From the NCBI GenBank assembly GCA_025200525.1, contig CM045767.1, forward strand, positions 3,793,437 through 3,857,436: 64,000 nucleotides of DNA, given 5' to 3'. Below the pieces are notes generated by a model, which worked only from the letters and a program-made list of their open reading frames with translations, did not search any database and was not told the origin of the DNA. The position numbers and the translations under genes are program-made. The DNA comes from Camellia lanceoleosa (lineage: Eukaryota; Streptophyta; Magnoliopsida; Ericales; Theaceae). Of this stretch, positions 10,442-22,116 are shown piece by piece (position 1 is the stretch's first letter; each line of letters opens with the position of its first letter).

Positions 10442-13036
10442 TGTGGTGTGTGAATCCTCTCTTCTCTCTCTTGTTTTTGGGTCTCTACCAAATGGGTTAC
10501 AGGTGGTTAACTGGCAAAGTATTTGCTGGCTATAGAGTCGGACCAAGAGTCGTTTTGGAGGGACATAAATGAAAACGAAGGGCAGGCCTCGTGGGGTACT
10601 ATTCAGGCTTGTTGTCGCTGCTGGTCATGTGGACCCCACAAGCCTCTCTCCCTCTCTCCGCACTCCCCTACGCCCCCAAAAAACAATGCCCCACCATTTG
10701 GTCTTCCCTTTCTAGGGTTTTCTTTTGTTTTGTGCCATTTTGAGTTAGGGCGGCTCATAATCATTCTTCTTCTCTTAACACCTGTCTAAAACGACGTCCA
10801 GGGCTCTTTGGTTGAGGAGAAGTTATTTGGTAGTCCGAGCACATAGTTACTTGCTGCTCCAGGCATGTCGCGTAGAATGTGAGATTTATAATTTTATATT
10901 GGGTAATTAAAAATAAAAATATAATATATAATAATTAATGACAAGTATAAATACGTGACATCACTGGAACACTAAATAAATTTTCTTAGTTTAGAGTCTA
11001 TTATGAAAAAAAAATATTTTATATAACCAATACATCGGGTCCGTTTGGAAAGATGGTTTGTGGCTAAAATAGTCACAAAAGACAAAATATGTTATTTTAG
11101 TCATAATAAACAAAACATCACATTTAACTCATAATCATTACACTATTCTCTCATAAAAAAAGTCATAAAAAGTCAAAAAATCCTTCCCAAACTAAACTTT
11201 TTAGCTCAGGTTAAAATAAAAAATATATATATATAAAAGCCAAAAAACCAACCCACTTCCCCAACTAATCTCATGTGATTTAATTGAACATGATGTATTT
11301 TTCACTAATAACTATAAATTTATGGACACAAAATCAATCACGTAACCATTCTTATAAAACATCTGGAGTTTGGATCTTTTAACCTGATTTTTCCTAGAAT
11401 CATCTTAGAGGAATTTTTGGAGTGATTGAAATTGAATTCTACAAAAGTTGAAAGGGTACAAAAGACATACAAAATTTCAACAGTGGATTAGAGTTAATAT
11501 ATAAGCGCAATTGTATATTTTATGATGAGCCTTACCATGTAAGATGTATGGTTGAAATTATTTTATGTGATTGGTTTTCTATTTGTAGTTTTGTTAATGC
11601 TCTAAATGTGATTGAGAACCTCATTTTGTGTTTGTTCGAAAATCTTGAATGTTCGGTCACATTAAATTTTAGGAGTTTTCTTAAGTGTGCAAGTGCACAC
11701 CATGTGCCACTTACACAAAAGGTATAAGTGTAAGGTGTAACTATAAGTATAAGGTGTAAGTGTAAGGTGTAAGGTGTAAGTGGGTTGCATATGGTGTGCA
11801 ATCTCAAAAAAGGTGTAAGTGTAAGGTTTAATTTTTCACAAAAGGTGTAAATGTAAGGTGTAAGTGTAAAGTATAAGGTGTAAGGTGTAAGTTGCACACC
11901 ATAACCAAACCCTAAATTTTAATATCACCTTTTAATATATGATACATAATAGAGAGAGATTATAAATGTTAATAGAAGTTTTAGGAGAAGATGGAGCGTT
12001 TATGTGTTGGTTCAATGTCATTTCATAATTTATTTATATTATTTAACGAATATATGTGCACGTGCGGCTTTATAAGAGGAATGTCAAAATTAATAATTTA
12101 AAACTCACAGACTATGATTAATGTAATTTATGGTGAGAGACTATGATTATTGTAATTTAGAAATTTTTAAGTGATTTGTGGTGAGAGGTAGATTACTGTA
12201 ATTTGAAGATTTTTAAGTAGATTTTGGTCAGAGACTATAATTACCATTACAAAAAATTAAGGTGTTACAAATAAAAATTTAGAGATAAAATTATTTTTTC
12301 AGGACTAAATAATTTTTTTTGTGAAAAGTGCCATTATTATATTTTTAATAACAAAAATTAGACTTTAGTAATGAATTATTATTCTTTTGGGGCCAAATTT
12401 TGTCTCTAAAAATTTATTTATTAGTGACATCTTCAAAATTTTATTGCTAAAAGTATTATTTTTAACTTTTCAGAACGATCTTTTAGCGATTATCCTTATG
12501 AAATTGAAAATTGGTCTATAAATATCTTTTGTAACAAAATTTTTATTTTTAGAGACTAAAACATTTAGATTCGAAGGCTCTTTTATGTTATAGGAGTGTT
12601 TTGGAAAGATAGTAAAAAATGACTTTTTGACTTTTAACCAAGTTTTTGGCTTTTTTAGACAAGTGATTTGAGAAGTTGGTAAAAAGTTACTTTTGATTTT
12701 TTTTATTAATATTTATTTATGATGTCAAATCATAATAAAATGACTACACTATCCTTATTTAATTTAAAATATTTATAATTTTATCTATATAGAACATTTT
12801 AACCAATAAAAGATAAAATTATAATTTGATTAATGACTAAAAACTAACGTTCCAAATATTTTTAAATAAAAAAAAAACTAACTATTAACTTTTACTTTAA
12901 ACTCAAAAAAATAATTAAAAGCCAAGTCTCTAAAAGAGACCATAATGTATTGTAATTTAAAATTTTTAAGTGATTTTTAGTGAGAGACTAGTTGGTGTAG
13001 GTCATGGTCACTGGGTCCTTGACTAGTCTGGCTTAA
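10441..13036. other. Intergenic DNA upstream of the ACR gene
   Basis: The first 350 bases are less AT-rich and probably hold the ACR promoter, but no TATA box is unambiguous. The rest is AT-rich. Segments at 11035-11210 and 12590-12950 have weak inverted ends (gtccgtttgga against tcccaaactaaac; gtgttttggaaag against tctctaaaagagacc) and may be decayed MITEs. No gene is seen. Confidence 0.5.
11717..11893 (+). repeat. Degenerate GTAAGGT-type tandem repeat
   Basis: The stretch is built from variants of aaggtgtaagtgt and taaggtgtaag. It is interrupted by a short unique piece containing two copies of cacaaaaggtgtaa. The short minus-strand ORF across it (YTLYFTLTPYIYTF) is a product of the repeat, not a gene. 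Confidence 0.7.
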
Positions 13037-14532
13037 GGTCTCTCAAAATCTCATGGTTAGATTTTTGGATAAATTATACCAATCGTTTTTATAGTTTGGA
13101 ACTTGTATCACTTTAGTTCTTGACTTTCAATTGTGACACATTTCATCCTGAATTTTAAATCTTATTTCAAATAAGGATAACTGAATATATTATTGCTTAA
13201 TTTTAAGGGCAAAATCGCCAATTTGATAAAATATAAACTAATTTGATAAAAATAAATGTCAAAAAAATATTTTTGAATATTTAAAATTTTTTTCTACCTA
13301 TTAAAGATAAATTTATGTAAAATTGGTAAATCTTTTAAACATATTTATTTATATCAAATTAATTTTTATTATGTGTTTAGATGATGATGATCATGTAATG
13401 GGTAGTTTTCATTTTCATTAACTTAGTTTTTATTTTTTCAAATGTCAAATATGGCGACAACTTTAATATTACTATTAAACCAATCCATTAAATTAAAAAA
13501 TCTAAAACTAAAAATATTTCATATATTAATATATCGATTACACATTATAATCCTAACAATCACCCGTTACATGGTCATCATCCAAATATATAATAAAAAT
13601 CAATTTTGTAAAATAAATAAATAAATAAATATGTAAAAAATTTATCAATTTTACATAATTTTATCTTTGATGGGTAGAAATAATTTTTAAAAATTTTAAA
13701 ATATTTTTTTGACATTTATTTTTGTCAAGTTAGTTTATATTTTATCAAATTGAAGATTTTGCCCTTGAATTAAACAATGATATCTTTAATTATCCTTATT
13801 TGGAGCAAGAATCAAAATTCAGAGTCAAATGTATCACAATTAAAAAGACAGAAACCAAAAAAATATTTTAAAATTTTTAAAAATTATTTCTACCCATCAA
13901 AGATAAAATTATGTAAAATTGATAAATTTTTTAGACATTTATTTATTTATTTATTTTACAAAATTAATTTTTATGATGTGCTTGGATGATGATCATGTAA
14001 TGGGTGATTGTTAAGATTATAATGTGTAATCAATATATTTAATATATGAAATGTTTTTAGTTTTGAATTTTTTAATTTAATGGATTAGTTTAATAATGAT
14101 ATTAAAGTTGTCGCCATATTTGATATTTGAAAAAATATTAACTAATTTAACGAAAATAAATACTACCCATTACACTATTATCGTCTAAGCACATAATAAA
14201 AATTAATTTAATATAAATAAATAAATAAATGTCTAAAATATTTATTAATTTTACATAATTTTATCTTTAGTGAGTAGAAATAATTTTTAAATATTCAAAA
14301 ATATTTTTGACATTTATTTTTATCAAATTAATTTATATTTTATCAAATTGACGATTTTGCTCTTGAAATTGAGCAATAATATATTCAATTGTCCTTATTT
14401 AGAACAAGATTTAAAATTCAGAATCAAATATGTTATAATTAAAAAATCAAAAAGTAAAATGACACATATCTCAAATTATAGAAACCGTTAATATAATTTG
14501 TCCTAAATTTTTTGCTTAACTTTTGGGAGACC
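13037..14532. repeat. Composite 1.5-kb palindromic repeat
   Basis: The outer ends are inverted copies: ggtctctcaaaatctcatgg at the left and ttttgggagacc at the right. Homology runs inward through segments such as tttgataaaatataaact (about 13217) and its complement near 14330. The left half is itself palindromic, with arms around a loop containing tcaaatatggcgacaacttt (about 13444). The right half repeats arms and loop, but the loop is inverted (aaagttgtcgccatatttga, about 14104). The structure reads as X-Y-Z-Y'-X'-Y-Z'-Y'-X'. No transposase is present. This suggests two head-joined copies of a long-TIR or foldback element, or a dimer whose loop flipped. Small ORFs here are chance. Confidence 0.75.
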
Positions 14533-15581
14533 TATTGGATTTTAAGGGAACTACAATTCTCTCCCCGATTGGTGTGGTTCTTAACCTATTCTACTACTAC
14601 TACCTATCTTTTCTTTTTAGAAGCCTTGCAATCTCTCAAAATCTAATAAGATTTTGCTTAGCTTCCTTTAGGCATCTTCATGGATTAAGGGCACCTACCC
14701 TACTCTGCATGTGTGAAGTAGGTCTTACCTGTAACATATTTTCTTCGGGAATTGCTTTCTTTGAGTCAGAACTTTTTTTTTTTTTTCTTTTTTTATTCAA
14801 TTTAAAATTAATTTAATAAAATAAACATACAAAAGAATATTTTTTTGTTTTTAAAAATTATTTGTGCCCAAACCAAAAGAGAAAAAATTATATGAAGATA
14901 TTGAATATTTTTTATTTTAAAATTTTTCACTAAATTAGTTTTTGAAATTAAAAAAAATTATGAAAATTTGACCAAACAGTGTTTAGTTTTTTTAATGAAT
15001 TTTTAAAATGGATAAAGTGAGTTTTTTTATCCAAAAAAAAATATTTATCAAATAAGTCACAACTTTTTTTAGCAAAATAATTTTTTTCAGTGAATAAATA
15101 AATTGACTTTTAAGCCATAACATAACGGAGTGCTTTAATAATAAGAAAACATATGATCATTTTATCTCCTATTTTTCAAATGAACATATCCCTCTATTGT
15201 TGAGTAGAGATAAGGGACTTTCTCTATCTCATATTAGAGTTTATGTAATCTTTTTAGAACACCAAGTGATTATAAACTAATAATATTTTGTCATTTTCTT
15301 AAAAATTCTTATTTTTTTGAGTAATGTAAATACATAACAATGGATACACTGTGGAATACATGGCCAATGCGATGTTTTGAAAAGACTGGATAATTTCTCA
15401 TCTCATATACTCGTACTATGACCAAAAAAAAAAAAACTACAAACCAATCTAATTTAGTTCTGTTTAGTTTTCTCAATGTACAATTTAGTTCTTATTCTTA
15501 AATAGGTAAATCGTATTTCATAGTCCAATCCGTAGTTTATAGAGCTATGCATCCAATTTGAAATAAAGCCAGATTGTTTAG

Positions 15582-15612
<31 letters not shown>

Positions 15613-16922
15613 TCTACTATAAACATTCAAATATCTTATTAATTTGAATAAAAAAAATATTTTATTAATATTAAATATATATATATATATATAAGTTGTA
15701 ACTAGTTACTATTTGCAAGTTATTCTTAAGTTACAAATAATATTTTTGTGATCATATTAAAAACAATGATAAAATTTCTAAAAATCGTAAGTTTCAACTG
15801 AATTAAATTCCGTTTTAGGTTTTGAATTGATTTTTAATTCCAAATTTCATAAAACAATAATGATTTGTTCATTGCATTAATTTATACCGTTAAATATGCT
15901 TTACCAAATCTTGCAGGATTCTGGTTAAAGCTGAAATGATAGCATTGTCTCTCTATTCGCTTGCATAAGCTTTAAAGGCCAATCTCCAAATTTTGAAATG
16001 TAATGACCATTTTGAGGAATAGGGAATCTCACGCGCTCTAATCTTCAGCCCTATCCATGCATTTTCTTTCAATGAGAAAATGATATACTACTATTTATTA
16101 CTCTGTTTTCTATTTTCTTTCAAGCAAGTATGAAGGAATCAATTGAGGCAATTTAACTATATGCCAAAACTGAGACTCTCATTGGACCAAATCTCTAACT
16201 GGGTCATCATCATCATTAGCATCTTATCATTCCATTTCATCATAGTTGGTGCTTGTTTCTTGCATCATTTGCAAGAAATGAGTGAGATAATTGATTTCAT
16301 GGATAACATTATTGCTTCTTTCTTATTTTTTTGAGTTAATTTTATTCTTACCTCTTAAGTTATTGTTATTATTTTTAAATAAATTATACTTTTAATCCAT
16401 GAATTTGATTTAATTATACTTTTTAATAATTTCATATAGTTTATTAATTAGATGTTCAAATTATTAAAAAATAATAGAAACCTAACCTAGTGAACAAAAA
16501 GAATAATCTTATAATTTAGACAATTTAAATCATACAAACCATTCGTCTTTTTACTCAAACTATCTATCAGACAACTTATAACCCACAATCAAACACTTAT
16601 TTTTTTCTCTACTCCTTTCAAAATAAGAAGCAAAAAGAAAAATGAATAATTAATTATATGATTTGAGTTCTTCAAACTTTGCCTCTCTTGTACACTCTCA
16701 ATTGAGAGGTCAAGGGGTCAATATTTGTTTAGTTGTTTATTTATTTTTCATTATGGGCTATTGGACTTTAATGATACTATAATTTGGATAACCATCTCTA
16801 ATTGGACTATACAATTCTCCTTGAGCATAACTAACATATGTAGGAATTCATGAACACAAAATTCACAAACAAGCCATATGTCTTGACCTAGTTCCACCAA
16901 GCAAAAGTCAAGTCAATTCTAT
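14533..16922. other. AT-rich intergenic DNA
   Basis: No gene is recognised. It holds AT microsatellites at about 15582-15603 and 15671-15693, and long T runs near 14770. Short ORFs are low-complexity and lack family resemblance. Confidence 0.55.
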
Positions 16923-16925
16923 TTA

Positions 16926-17084
16926 TGCTGTGTTTGGTTGGGAGATTTGGAGAGAGATTTAGAAAGAGAAAGGAAAAATGTGTGTGAAACTAGATGAAAT
17001 ATAGGTATATTTTATTCACATTTCACATACCTTTTCCGTTTCTCTTTTCAAATTCCTCCTCAAATCCTCCAACCAAACACACTA
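16926..17084. mobile_element. Tourist-like (PIF/Harbinger) MITE
   Basis: A 159-bp element has terminal inverted repeats TGCTGTGTTTGGTTGG at the left and, read inward from the right, TAGTGTGTTTGGTTGG. Inner homology extends through ggagatttgg against ggaggatttg. TTA target duplications lie at 16923-16925 and 17085-17087. It is non-coding. Confidence 0.8.
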
Positions 17085-17087
17085 TTA

Positions 17088-18210
17088 AGGTCTAAGGTAG
17101 AAAACTCAATTGGGACCCATTATAATTTTTTAACTGTATTTTTTTAATACTATAATTTTTTGTTTAAAATTCATAACATTCACAATCAAAATAATATTAT
17201 GTATTCTAATTTTATTTTTTTTGTCTGCCAATCACCCAATATCCCCAATCTTCACACTCAAAATAATATTAATAATTAATAAATTAAATTATGTAAAATT
17301 TCATATTTTTATGAAAAACAAAAACACAATTTATTTTTAAATATTTAATAAATAGCACCTTCCTCCACTTGAGCCCCTAAACCCGCACGTAGCATTAGCA
17401 TGCTTATCTTTGGAGCCGCCATTTCCACAAGAACTTCATATGTCTAAAACTTATCCTATAAACAGTTAGAATATATAGGTAAGATCTCAAAATATTTATT
17501 TACTATTATTTGTTAAAAAGATCCATCACATTTCCACTTGTGTCTATTATATTACTTGAGTGTGGAGATCCCTCTCACACCCACTATTCAATGCGTGGAA
17601 TCTATGTATTAAAATAAATATACAGAGAGTGGGTATGTTGTTGTTGTTTCATTATTATATCTTACATTACACAAACAAAATAAGATATGTAAGATGGGCT
17701 CAGAGAGACAAAAGACATGAAGGTACTAGGGTCCCATAATCTAACTGGATAAAAAGGACTGCATGTTTTGCTTCTGTCAATTTATTTATACCGTTGGATC
17801 AATTCTCACTTCTAAGCAACCAAGCAATCTCAAGTTCATTGGAGGCCCATCCCTCCTTGATCTTATTAGAATTATTTGTCTTTATTAAAATATTTTTTGC
17901 ACCAAGTCAATGCCTAGATTGATTCCGTGATCTTAAATACCCAACATCAAACTTATCTTGCCCACCACCATATTTTAAGTACGCTTAGATTTTGAGTGTC
18001 AATATTTTATGAGTAAAAAATTTTAATAATTGAAAGTTAAATATAAATAGATTTGTTAATGATTGATAAAATTTTTTATTACTATGTCTGATCTTATATA
18101 AAAGGCTCATAAAAACAACTTATTTCAAAGTTATAAAAAAAAAGATTATATTTTCAGCCTGAAATCAAATACTTATTTATGTTAATTAAATTTATCAAAA
18201 ATCATGAATT
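17088..18210. other. AT-rich intergenic DNA
   Basis: No gene, RNA or clear mobile element is seen between the MITE and the Tat-A insertion site. Confidence 0.55.
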
Positions 18211-18215
18211 CCACT
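18211..18215. repeat. Tat-A target site duplication (left copy)
   Basis: ccact here is repeated exactly at 32230-32234, immediately after the 3' LTR. It fixes both ends of the element. Confidence 0.9.
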
Positions 18216-18990
18216 TGAGAGGGAGATTTATGATCTGGATTGGGCCATGGTAATGCCGGACAAATTGTGGGCCGAACACATTTGGGCTGTGGTAGCCTGG
18301 GCCTATCCAGAAGGAATTTTTGCTCGGTAATGGCAGAGGGCGTGTGGAACCGAGCTACTCGGACTTGTTGATATGGAAGTCGGTCAAGTGAGGGTTCGGC
18401 TGAGATGTCCGCAGCCTTACAGGGTTCCACGGTTCGTGCGTTGCTCGGTCGGAAGGCACGCAACCGTGGCTCGGCATGAAGGCCTTTGGTTAACCGGCAT
18501 GCCCTACTTCAAGCTCAGCTTTGTCGGAATGCACCCGAGCTCGGCTTTTACGGAGCTCGGTTATTAGAGCATTTGGGTGTGAAGTGCAGTATGGCCGCAG
18601 GAAGCCGAAATGCTGCATCCCGGCTGCCGAGCTCCCAATAGCGTGGGCTGGTAGTTTAGGTTGGTGATGTTCAGCTGGATTTGTGCTGACAGATGGGATA
18701 GCAGCACCACGTGTCGAGAGACTAATGGGAGTAGATTTGGGGCGCAGAACGTATATAAGCATGTCTGTGCCCCCCATGCTGGACAGATGAACATTTGGTA
18801 AGAAAAACACTCAATACTCTCCCTTCTCTCTATCTATCCCCTGTGTGTGTGTTTTAACTTGATCGTCGGAAGGATTTTCCGGCTATACACCGCTGGGTAG
18901 CTCACCGTCGTTGTGCTCGCAAGTCGATCGGATTGACAGGAGCTTGGAAGAAAGGAGTACGAGCTCGCCTGGATATTTGCCCCCCGTACA
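18216..18990 (+). repeat. Tat-A 5' LTR
   Basis: Starts TGAGAGGGAG and ends CCCCCCGTACA. It aligns end to end with 31455-32229, both 775 bp. A TATA box (gtatataagc, 18751-18760) lies in the last third and a CT-rich leader follows it. Overlapping ORFs on both strands are LTR sequence, not genes. Confidence 0.93.
18751..18760 (+). promoter_or_regulatory. TATA box of the Tat-A 5' LTR
   Basis: gtatataagc sits at the expected U3/R position. Transcription would start about 30 bases downstream, near 18785. The same motif is kept in the 3' LTR at about 31990-31999. Confidence 0.65.
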
Positions 18991-18991
18991 A

Positions 18992-19010
18992 TTGGCGCCG
19001 TCTGTGGGAA
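18992..19010 (+). other. Tat-A primer binding site
   Basis: Directly after the LTR terminal CA comes attggcgccgtctgtgggaa. The TGGCGCC start matches the CCA end of a tRNA ending GGCGCCA, as tRNA-Asp does. The same site, with one change, follows the LTR of Tat-B. Confidence 0.8.
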
Positions 19011-19057
19011 ACTTGACAGACAAAAACTTGTCTTTCAGACTCATTTGATCGCCGTCC

Positions 19058-20840
19058 ATGGCGAACAACGACGAGATTCCGTTGTCTGCCATCGATGGAG
19101 TTACCTTGGAGTCATTCCGCCATTCCTCCAATGGCGGACCTGGAGACATCCCCAGGAGGACACTCAAGAGACGCACGAGATAAGCGCGGAAGAAGCTTTG
19201 GTCATTCTCGGAGTCCAGACGGACACTGGCGGTAGAGAGAATCGCACGCCAGACGACTGGAACACAAGTTAAGGGACCAAGAAGTCGTCATCCGGAGAAT
19301 GGCAGCGGAGATGGAGGATCTTAAGCGGCATGTTAAAGGGAAGGGTATAGCTGGAGTGGGAGACCACAGTGAGCACACCCAACCCCGCCGTTCATGCAGT
19401 CTGAGCCAGCGACATACTCCATCCATCTCAATCACCAGAAGTTACAAGGTTGGAGATTCCGACGCGTACGTACAGAGGTCCAGCGTGCAAGACAGCACCT
19501 ATCAACCCTCATGTCCGGCGACGACGTCGAGGTATTCCAATTCCACTTGTTCAGAGGACTTGCAGGCAGTCTTGAAGGAACGGGCTCGCCGGCGGGAAGC
19601 TCAGAGAGTGTCGGTGTTCCAGCGGCTATCCTATGGGGGCCACGCCAGTGAAGAGATCGGAATGCCTCCTCCCCGCCTAGCTGCGCCTTCACTTTTAGAC
19701 ACAGACTTGGCAAGGCTGAGCGCCACACCTTTCTCCCTGGAGATAGAAACAACACCGCTTCCGGCAGGGTTCCACCAGCCAAAGTTCATGCTTTACGACG
19801 AAAAAATCGACCCCTATATGCATGTAAGCCACTTCCGACAAGTTATGGCCGGACATAGGCGAAATGACACCCTTATGTGCCTTATCTTCTCGTCAAGCTT
19901 GGACGAGCTGGGCTTGAAATGGTTTGAGAGGCTGTCGGAGGGGAGCGTAAAAAGGTGGCATCAGTTGGCGGAAGCATTTGTGAAGCGCTTCAAGACCAAC
20001 ACCAAAACGCCAAAGGAAATTGATCACCTTCTCAGTGTCAAGATGGAGTCGAGCGACACGTTCAAGGCATACAACTCCAGATACTGGGAAACCTTCAACG
20101 AGATCTTGGATTGCTCAGTCAACCTTGCAATCACGCAGTACAAGCGTGGTCTCCCGGTCGGACATAGACTGCGGGACTCGCTTATGATGCACCAGCCGAC
20201 ATTCATGGGCCAGCTAATGCAGCGCGTCAATGAGCACATCCGAGTAGAAGATGATGCGGCAGCATCTACCGCAAAGGCAACACCAGTAGCAACAGACAAG
20301 AGGTTGGTTGGCAAGGTACACGCGGTCGGACAAAGGCAAACTGTTCGAATGATCATGTAGAAGAATCAGACCGTGGCTCAAATCGCAAAAATCGGGGTAG
20401 GGGTCGTTGAAATGACCGAGATGACTACCCCTGGGATGACATCGTTAATGCAAACAGAAGGTTGAAGGCCAGGACAGGCATTACCACGGTCTTTAAGATT
20501 CCAATTTATCGTATACTTAGTGAAATCCGTGACGAGGATTATGTCCGGTTTCCTGCTAAGTTGGGCGACGGATAGAAGGGTTTCAATCCGCGATACCGTT
20601 GCACATTTCACCGGGAGCGCGGCCACCGGATAGAGGACTATTTGCCTTTGAGGCAACACTTGGAAGAGCTAGTCGTAGTCGGGCACCTGGACCTTTACAT
20701 TGATGGGGGTGCTAAAGCCGCGCATCCCGCTCCGGTTGATCCGCGTGGACCAGATGACTTGGACGCACCCCCTCAAGGCATTGTTAATGTGATCCACGGC
20801 ATTGTGGAACCAGCGCGTGTGTGTGAACTCTGAGGTATGA
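19058..20840 (+). pseudogene. Tat-A gag (nucleocapsid/capsid region), decayed
   Basis: This would encode the structural Gag protein that packages element RNA. The first ATG after the PBS is at 19058 (MANNDEIPLSAIDG). The reading frame shifts near 19180, has a TAG near 19230, then runs openly from 19299 to 20360. That stretch contains a retrotransposon-gag domain: PKFMLYDEKIDPYMHVSHFR, then LKWFERLSEGSVKRW and AFVKRFKTNTKTP. After 20360 a further frameshift leads to a zinc-knuckle-like segment, CTFHRERGHRIEDY, near 20600. Its last expected cysteine is tyrosine. The region joins the protease frame near 20840. The domain identity is clear; the protein cannot be made as written. Confidence 0.82.
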
Positions 20841-21351
20841 TCAAGAAAGCAGAACACATAAGGGAAGTTTTGTCGATCCAGCGCGCGATCAAGAGGGGGA
20901 AGACCGAAGAGAAGGACATAATCAGTTTCTCTACAAGGGACCTAGAGCGCATTCAGACACCGCACAATGATGCCTTGGTGGTCACTCTCGACGTCAAGGA
21001 ATTCGATGTCAAGCGCATCTTGATCGACCAGGGAAGCTCGGTCGAGATCATGTATTACGACGCATTCAAGCAGCTCAAACTTCGAGATACAGACTTGGCT
21101 CCGGCGACTTCGCCGCTGGTTGGTTTCAACTCGCAACCGGAGTGGCCTTTGGGAAAAATTATCCTGCCGGTCAAAGCAGGATTCGTGGTCAAGCCAGTGG
21201 AGTTCTGGGTGTTGTAGGTGCCATCTACTTACAACCTGATCCTTGGAAGGGGATGGCTTCACGTTATACAAGCCGTGGCGTCAACCTTTCATCGGGTGAT
21301 GAGATTCCCCTTGGCTATGGGGGCAATTGAGGAGATTTTGGGCGATCAAGT
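20837..21351 (+). pseudogene. Tat-A retropepsin-like protease region
   Basis: An aspartic protease of the retrotransposon type would cleave the Gag-Pol polyprotein. The active-site segment reads KRILIDQGSSVEIMY, with DQGSS in place of the more usual D-T/S-G. A flap-like stretch, FNSQPEWPLGKIILP, follows, then the ILGRGWLH motif typical of the domain end. A stop follows EFWVL at 21215-21217. Coding then resumes (VPSTYNLILGRGWLHV) and is cut at 21351 by the solo LTR. Read across that insertion, the frame continues directly into the pre-RT linker at 24092. Confidence 0.8.
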
Positions 21352-22072
21352 TGTAATGACCCCAACACGTATAATAATTAGCATTTAATTAATCAAAGAA
21401 ATTTGAATTTAATTGCCCATTACTCTGATTTAATCCGGGATTTATGAAAATTATGGAGACTGATTCGCATATGATTCTACTGAGGATTTATTTTAAAATT
21501 AGAAATTGAAGACCTAAATGGCTCAAGAGAGTACAAATAGTGAATTGAATTATTTTACTTTGGAATATCGGACCATATGGGAGTTTAATTAAATATTCGA
21601 TTTAGATTTAAAAAAGGTGAGATTTAATTAATTGGGTCCGAATTGGAGTTAATTAAGTTATACGAATTAGAAATTAAGATTGTTATGAATTAAATCTATT
21701 TATGAGGTGTTCAATTGCATATGTAATTTATTGAAAAAGATTTGGAAGTTTAATCTGGAATTGAAGACCTTAATGATTTGAGGAACCAAAATTTATGATG
21801 GAAATAAATTTAATTTAATATTTGGAGCCTTTTGGGAGTTCGATTAAAAATTTGATTAAGTGTAGTAAGTGTTTGGGCATTTTGTGATGGTGAGTGTAGG
21901 AGATTAAATGCTGGTGGGTGTACTGAGATCTGGGTGTGTGTGTGCAGAGAAACCAGTGTGGGTGTGTGTATGTGACTACACGTGATGTGCAATTCAAATG
22001 GGAGGGTGTGTGTGTATAATCTGATGCTTAGAATGAAGGTTTTCATTCATTTGGTCCATTGTGTTGTGAATT

Positions 22073-22116
<44 letters not shown>

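Noticed and set aside
18373..18810. ORFs in the Tat-A LTRs (also 31349-32049).
   Set aside because: They recur in both LTRs with frame-independent differences and overlap on both strands, as expected for non-coding LTR.
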